Shown here: piece after piece, positions 61,306-64,000 of the stretch
Numbering within the stretch: position 1 is the first letter of the stretch
Layout: each line of letters opens with the position of its first letter
From: Barnesiella propionica
GTDB taxonomy: Bacteria > Bacteroidota > Bacteroidia > Bacteroidales > Barnesiellaceae
Direction: 5' to 3'
DNA length: 64,000 nt
Assembly: GCF_025567045.1 (NCBI RefSeq)
Contig: NZ_JAOQJK010000005.1
Span: forward strand, 1-64,000
Notes under the pieces: model-generated
Database searches by the model: none
The model's input: only the letters and a program-made list of their open reading frames with translations
What the model was told of the DNA's origin: nothing
Translations under genes and position numbers: made by a program

Positions 61306-63009
61306 ATGAAGAATGTATGTAAAAGTTTGTTCCGCTATGGAATAATAGCTTGTCTCGTACTGGTTCTGGGTATAACTGTCTGCTTGGGCTCAAACAGTGA
61401 TAAGCGGAATTTTGATGCAACGAAAAGTCTCAGTTTGTTTAGTACATTATTTAAAGAGTTGGATATGTACTATGTCGATACTTTAAATACAGAAAAAGCC
61501 GTAACGAATGCTATAAATGCGATGTTATCCAAATTGGATCCGTATACCGAATATTATCCTGAATCGCAGAAAAATAATTTTATAGCAGCTACTTCTGGAG
61601 AATATGGAGGGATAGGTTCTTTTATTGTAGAGCGTAATGGTGCGGTTTATATTTCTGAGCCTTATGAAGGAATGCCGGCACATCTCGCAGGTTTAAAAGC
61701 CGGAGATAAACTGATCATGATAGATAAGGATTCTTTGACTGGCTGGACCAGTGATAAAGTAAGCGAAAAGCTGAAAGGACCGGCTAATACTAAATTGAAA
61801 GTAGTAGTAGAGCGCCCGGGTGTTAAAAATCCCATTACGTTTGACCTGGTAAGAAAAAAAATTCAGGTAAATGCAGTTACTTATTACGATGTAATAGGAG
61901 ATAGTATCGGTTATATTTATTTGAATAGTTTTTCTGAAAAATCGGCTGCTGAAGTAAAAGAGGCTCTAACAGACTTGAAAAAGAATCATCATATTAAGTC
62001 CCTTATTCTCGATTTGAGAGGAAATGGCGGCGGTATATTGGAAAATGCGGTACAAATAGTTAATTATTTTGTTCCGAAAGGAAAAGAAATACTTTCCACC
62101 CGTGGAAAAATAAAACAGTGGGATAAAGTTTATAAAACGACGCAGGAGCCTATTGATACTGAAATTCCTTTAGTAGTTATGATAGACGGTGGAACAGCTT
62201 CTTCTTCCGAAATCGTTGCCGGAGCTTTACAGGACTTGGATAGAGCTGTTATACTGGGTGAACGTTCCTACGGTAAAGGGTTGGTACAATCTTCACGTAA
62301 TATGCCGTATAACGGTATGCTCAAGCTTACTATTGCCAAATATTATATTCCTAGCGGTAGACTTATCCAGGCAATTGATTATTCGCATAGAAACCCGGAC
62401 GGGAGCGTCGGACGCATACCCGATAGCTTAACACAAGAATTTAAGACAGAAAAAGGGCGTATCGTGCGAGATGGAGGAGGAATAAAGCCTGATGTAGAAA
62501 TTGATAATCAGCGTAAAAATAATATCAGCTATTATTTGTTAAGAGATTTTATGTTCTTCGATTATGCCACCCAATATGCGCAGAAACATGATTCTATAAC
62601 ACCTGTAAAAGACTTTAAATTGACGAACGAAGATTACGATGCTTTTAAAGAATATGTAAAATCGAAGAATTTTAAATATGATATTCAAAGTGAACGTGTT
62701 TTATCCGATTTAAAGGAGTTGGCAGAATTTGAAGGTTATCTGGACGATTCCACTAAAGTTCAGTTCAGTGAACTGGAAAAAAGGTTGAAACATAATCTGG
62801 ATAAAGATCTGAATACTTTCCGTGACGAAATAGAAGAATTGCTTTCTATAGAAATAGTAAAGAGATATTATTTCCAGAAGGGAGAAATCATAGAATCTCT
62901 TAAGCGGGATAAAGATCTGGCGGAAGCAGAGAAGTTGCTTAATGATCTTTCCAGGTATAATGAGATTTTGAAAATTGAGGATAAAATGGCAGGAAAGAAA
63001 CAAAAATAG
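61306..63009 (+). CDS. S41-family C-terminal processing peptidase
   Basis: A 567-residue envelope protease anchored or exported by an N-terminal hydrophobic segment (GIIACLVLVLGITVCLGS). A PDZ domain spans residues ~95-180 (GIGSFIVERNGAVYISEPYE, GLKAGDKLIMI). The catalytic core follows: SLILDLRGNGGGILENAVQI, VMIDGGTASSSEIVAGALQD with the Ser (~residue 297) and LGERSYGKGLVQSS with the Lys (~residue 323). A long C-terminal helical extension follows. These proteases process or degrade periplasmic proteins. Terminator follows. Confidence 0.93.
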   Translation: MKNVCKSLFRYGIIACLVLVLGITVCLGSNSDKRNFDATKSLSLFSTLFKELDMYYVDTLNTEKAVTNAINAMLSKLDPYTEYYPESQKNNFIAATSGEYGGIGSFIVERNGAVYISEPYEGMPAHLAGLKAGDKLIMIDKDSLTGWTSDKVSEKLKGPANTKLKVVVERPGVKNPITFDLVRKKIQVNAVTYYDVIGDSIGYIYLNSFSEKSAAEVKEALTDLKKNHHIKSLILDLRGNGGGILENAVQIVNYFVPKGKEILSTRGKIKQWDKVYKTTQEPIDTEIPLVVMIDGGTASSSEIVAGALQDLDRAVILGERSYGKGLVQSSRNMPYNGMLKLTIAKYYIPSGRLIQAIDYSHRNPDGSVGRIPDSLTQEFKTEKGRIVRDGGGIKPDVEIDNQRKNNISYYLLRDFMFFDYATQYAQKHDSITPVKDFKLTNEDYDAFKEYVKSKNFKYDIQSERVLSDLKELAEFEGYLDDSTKVQFSELEKRLKHNLDKDLNTFRDEIEELLSIEIVKRYYFQKGEIIESLKRDKDLAEAEKLLNDLSRYNEILKIEDKMAGKKQK

Positions 63010-63033
63010 TCAGTTATAAGTTTTATAGATATT

Positions 63034-63067
63034 AAAGGCCCGGTATTATATATGCCGGACCTTTTTG
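63034..63067. terminator. bidirectional terminator between S41 protease and polyprenyl synthase
   Basis: AAAGGCCCGGTA (63034-63045) pairs with TGCCGGACCTTT (63053-63064), with two mismatched positions, followed by TTGTTTTT. It sits between convergent stops. Confidence 0.78.
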
Positions 63068-63082
63068 TTTTTCAATCCCGAT

Positions 63083-64000
63083 TTATTTATCCCGTTCTAT
63101 CGTATAATCGAGTATTGAGATAAGTGCATCTAAGGTTGATGAAGGCGGAAAGTGTTGAATTATATCTATCGCTTCCTGTCGTATGCGCTGCATCGTTTCA
63201 TAAGCATATTCAATTCCTCCGTTATTTTTAGCATAATTTATGAGCAGCTCTATATCGGGAGTGCTTAATGATTTTTGAGACAAAAGGGAACGCATTCGCT
63301 GGTTTTCTTCTCCTTCTCCGTGAGTAATCGCATAAATGAGCGGAAGGGACATTTTGCCCTCTCGCAGATCGTTTCCTGTGGGCTTTCCTATTGTCTTATC
63401 TTCGAAATAATCGAAAATATCATCTTTAATTTGAAAACAAATACCTAACTTTTCACCGAAAAGTTCCAGACTGCGAACCTTATCTTCGGGAGCGTCGGCC
63501 GATATAGCGCCGATTCTCATGCAAGAAAAAAATAGAGAAGCTGTTTTTCTTCGGATAACGTCGAAGTAAGCATTCTCGTCCAGTGTATGTTCCCGGGCAT
63601 TGGATATCTGGTCTATTTCTCCCCGTGATAATTCCTGCCCTAATGTACCCAATGCATCGATGATTTTAATATTGTGGGTATTGATAGAGCATTTTAGGGC
63701 ACAGGAAACAAAGTAATCTCCTACCAGTACGGCAATTCTATTGTCCCAAATACTGTTTACAGTCGGTGTTCCCCGCCGTTTTTGAGATTCGTCCACTACG
63801 TCGTCATGGATGAGGCTCGCATTGTGCAATAGTTCTATTGCCGCAGCCGCGTCAATGGAAATGCGCTTTACGTCCCCGAATAGTTTAGCACATAGTAAAA
63901 CCAGAATAGGACGAATTTGTTTGCCTTTAGTTTTCAGATAATTACCGGTTACCTGGTTCATTAACGGACTGGTGGTGTTAAGAGACTCGGAAAGTACTTG
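63083..64000 (-). CDS. polyprenyl diphosphate synthase (partial, N-terminus beyond right edge)
   Basis: A trans-isoprenyl diphosphate synthase; 306 codons are present and the frame is open to the last base, so the true start lies outside. Codons before MNQVTGNYLKTKGKQIRPIL (SESLNTTSPL) also fit the family, so the internal ATG at 63961 is not the start. The first aspartate-rich motif is LIHDDVVDESQKRRGTPTVN, the second is FQIKDDIFDYF. The enzyme extends farnesyl diphosphate with isopentenyl units, probably for the menaquinone side chain (octaprenyl or longer). Confidence 0.93.
   Translation of the reverse strand, partial: QVLSESLNTTSPLMNQVTGNYLKTKGKQIRPILVLLCAKLFGDVKRISIDAAAAIELLHNASLIHDDVVDESQKRRGTPTVNSIWDNRIAVLVGDYFVSCALKCSINTHNIKIIDALGTLGQELSRGEIDQISNAREHTLDENAYFDVIRRKTASLFFSCMRIGAISADAPEDKVRSLELFGEKLGICFQIKDDIFDYFEDKTIGKPTGNDLREGKMSLPLIYAITHGEGEENQRMRSLLSQKSLSTPDIELLINYAKNNGGIEYAYETMQRIRQEAIDIIQHFPPSSTLDALISILDYTIERDK

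Noticed and set aside
1..64000. CRISPR array or restriction-modification system
   Set aside because: No regularly spaced short repeats and no cas, methylase or restriction genes were seen.

Overview
The window is a stretch of AT-rich chromosome from a member of the Bacteroidales. The lineage call rests on several sequence features. Many genes are preceded by the Bacteroidetes sigma-ABfr -7 box TAnnTTTG, and purine-rich ribosome binding sites are mostly absent. Typical families of the order are present (DUF2851, DUF4294, WbqC, paired S26 signal peptidases, PorZ). PorZ carries a C-terminal sorting-type domain, which suggests a relative of Porphyromonadaceae, Barnesiellaceae or Tannerellaceae with a type IX secretion system, rather than Bacteroides itself.

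Bases 1-9784 are the accessory part: a decaying Rhs polymorphic-toxin locus. It opens with the 3' end of an rhs gene whose variable tip carries an HExxH zincin motif, followed by a lipoprotein immunity candidate. Next come two tandem tyrosine recombinases that are now pseudogenes. Three displaced rhs C-terminal modules follow, each with a piece of Rhs core joined to a different toxin domain (a JAB/JAMM peptidase, a JAB-like toxin 1 type domain and a papain/C39-like cysteine peptidase). Each is followed by genes for exported or lipidated proteins that are likely immunity factors. The first immunity gene is duplicated at 8879. It is followed by a fragment of the first toxin tip, which is cut by an IS256-family transposase remnant. 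Most displaced toxin modules carry frameshifts or stops, while the immunity genes stay open.

Bases 9870-34.7 kb are mostly housekeeping: a radical SAM protein, a DUF4294 protein, a TrmH-type methyltransferase, nadA, leuS, a YitT protein, rdgB, porZ and a Nudix hydrolase. These are followed by two minus-strand operons (serine acetyltransferase, 23S-type RNA methyltransferase, purD and two membrane proteins; then dapB, lepB, a catalytically dead lepB paralogue and wbqC). DUF2851, rubrerythrin and nadB complete the block. Two very AT-rich gaps around 10.7-11.2 and 12.4-12.8 kb contain DnaA-box-like nonamers and are a candidate replication origin region.

Bases 34.2-42.0 kb hold a surface-polysaccharide cluster with five glycosyltransferase genes, one of them a GT8-GT4 fusion, plus an AlkD-like repair protein. 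Bases 42.8-50.7 kb form a long plus-strand run: a SpmA-SpmB fusion, ybeY, mnmG, apt, uvrC, dtd, mazG and deoC. A perfect 16-bp parS palindrome lies immediately after mnmG.

Bases 50.8-64 kb hold manC, tRNA-Leu(CAA), a secreted protein of unknown function, a MATE exporter, two HAD phosphatases, a pentapeptide-repeat protein, a lipoprotein with propeller-like repeats, a broken EamA transporter, two identical tRNA-Asn(GTT) genes, a PfkB sugar/nucleoside kinase, an S41 protease and the start-truncated end of a polyprenyl diphosphate synthase. All assignments come from reading motifs and context by eye. No database search was run.
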